Source: an uncultured Lachnospiraceae bacterium
Lineage (GTDB): Bacteria > Bacillota > Clostridia > Lachnospirales > Lachnospiraceae
Direction of reading: 5' to 3'
Length of the DNA: 6,262 bases
Assembly (NCBI GenBank): GCA_902783395.1
Contig: CACZRA010000146.1
Span: 1-6,262, forward strand
Made by a program: the position numbers and the translations under genes
The notes under the pieces: generated by a model
Databases searched by the model: none
The model's input: the letters and a program-made list of their open reading frames with translations, nothing else
What the model was told of the DNA's origin: nothing
Shown here: one piece after another, positions 6,049 to 6,262 of the stretch
Layout: each line of letters begins with the position of its first letter
How positions within the stretch are numbered: the first letter of the stretch is position 1

Positions 6049-6262
6049 ATGGTACGCAACGACATCCTTATTCGCAAAAAGATATATAAATACATGATCA
6101 CAGGAGTGCTGACCACGATCGCGCTGCAGCTTGGCAATGTGGTGGATGCCATGATCGTCGGCAACCTTCTCGGGAGCATGGGAAACGGCGCGGTGTCGGC
6201 ATCGACGCCATATCTGTATACGCTTCAGGCGGCAGTGCGAATATACCATGCAGGTGCTGTAC
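6049..6262 (+). CDS. MATE family efflux transporter, N-terminal part only
   Basis: The first 71 codons of a multidrug and toxin extrusion (MATE) family transporter, an antiporter that moves cationic compounds out using Na+ or H+ gradients; the rest runs off the window. Residues MVRNDILIRKKIYKYMITG form the charged cytoplasmic N-terminus, followed by the first membrane helix at about 16-42 with LQLGNVVDAMIVGNLLG, the typical first-helix motif (NVVDxxxVG) of MATE proteins. The second helix seems to begin around residue 53 (TPYLYTLQAA). ATG 6049 is chosen because the N-terminus fits the family and no in-frame ATG, GTG or TTG exists upstream to 6001; the next ATG, at 6094, would cut into the first helix. 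No Shine-Dalgarno sequence precedes 6049, unlike most complete genes here. It is divergent from GH13 and shares its 150-base promoter region. The last residues (VRIYHAGAV) fit the family less well. The substrate is unknown. Confidence 0.82.
   Translation, partial: MVRNDILIRKKIYKYMITGVLTTIALQLGNVVDAMIVGNLLGSMGNGAVSASTPYLYTLQAAVRIYHAGAV

Overview
The window looks like chromosomal DNA from a low-to-mid GC Gram-positive anaerobe of the Clostridia, most likely a gut or rumen Lachnospiraceae. This is inferred from strong AGGAGG-type ribosome binding sites, a membrane GGDEF protein of the kind common in Butyrivibrio/Roseburia relatives, and protein families whose wording fits that group. No taxonomic marker gene is present, so the assignment is only to family level.

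Layout. Positions 1-1214 (+) carry the 3' part of a membrane-bound diguanylate cyclase whose start lies before the window. Then, all on +, come a RidA-family enamine/imine deaminase (1334-1705), an alpha/beta hydrolase (1785-2591), a membrane DUF218/YdcF-like protein overlapping it by 4 bases (2588-3328), a 177-base gap, and an AAC(3)-fold N-acetyltransferase (3506-4288). A GH13 alpha-glucosidase-type enzyme runs on the opposite strand (5898 down to 4357) and converges on the acetyltransferase. A strong intrinsic terminator for the GH13 transcript sits between the two stop codons. A 150-base divergent promoter region (5899-6048) separates GH13 from the first 71 codons of a MATE-family transporter (6049 to the window end, +).

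How the genes relate. The hydrolase and DUF218 genes are the only pair with clear translational coupling. RidA may share their transcript (79-base gap, no terminator seen), but a functional link is not evident. The GH13 enzyme lacks a signal peptide and probably cleaves imported short alpha-glucosides in the cytoplasm. The acetyltransferase and the MATE transporter could each be mistaken for resistance genes, but nothing here (no integron, IS or resistance partner) supports that.

No tRNA, rRNA, CRISPR array, insertion sequence, phage gene or recognised riboswitch was seen. I found no convincing undescribed multi-gene system. The points most worth checking are an apparently leaderless or Shine-Dalgarno-less start of the MATE gene, a GH13 enzyme with altered conserved regions, and a terminator facing antisense at the end of the diguanylate cyclase gene.
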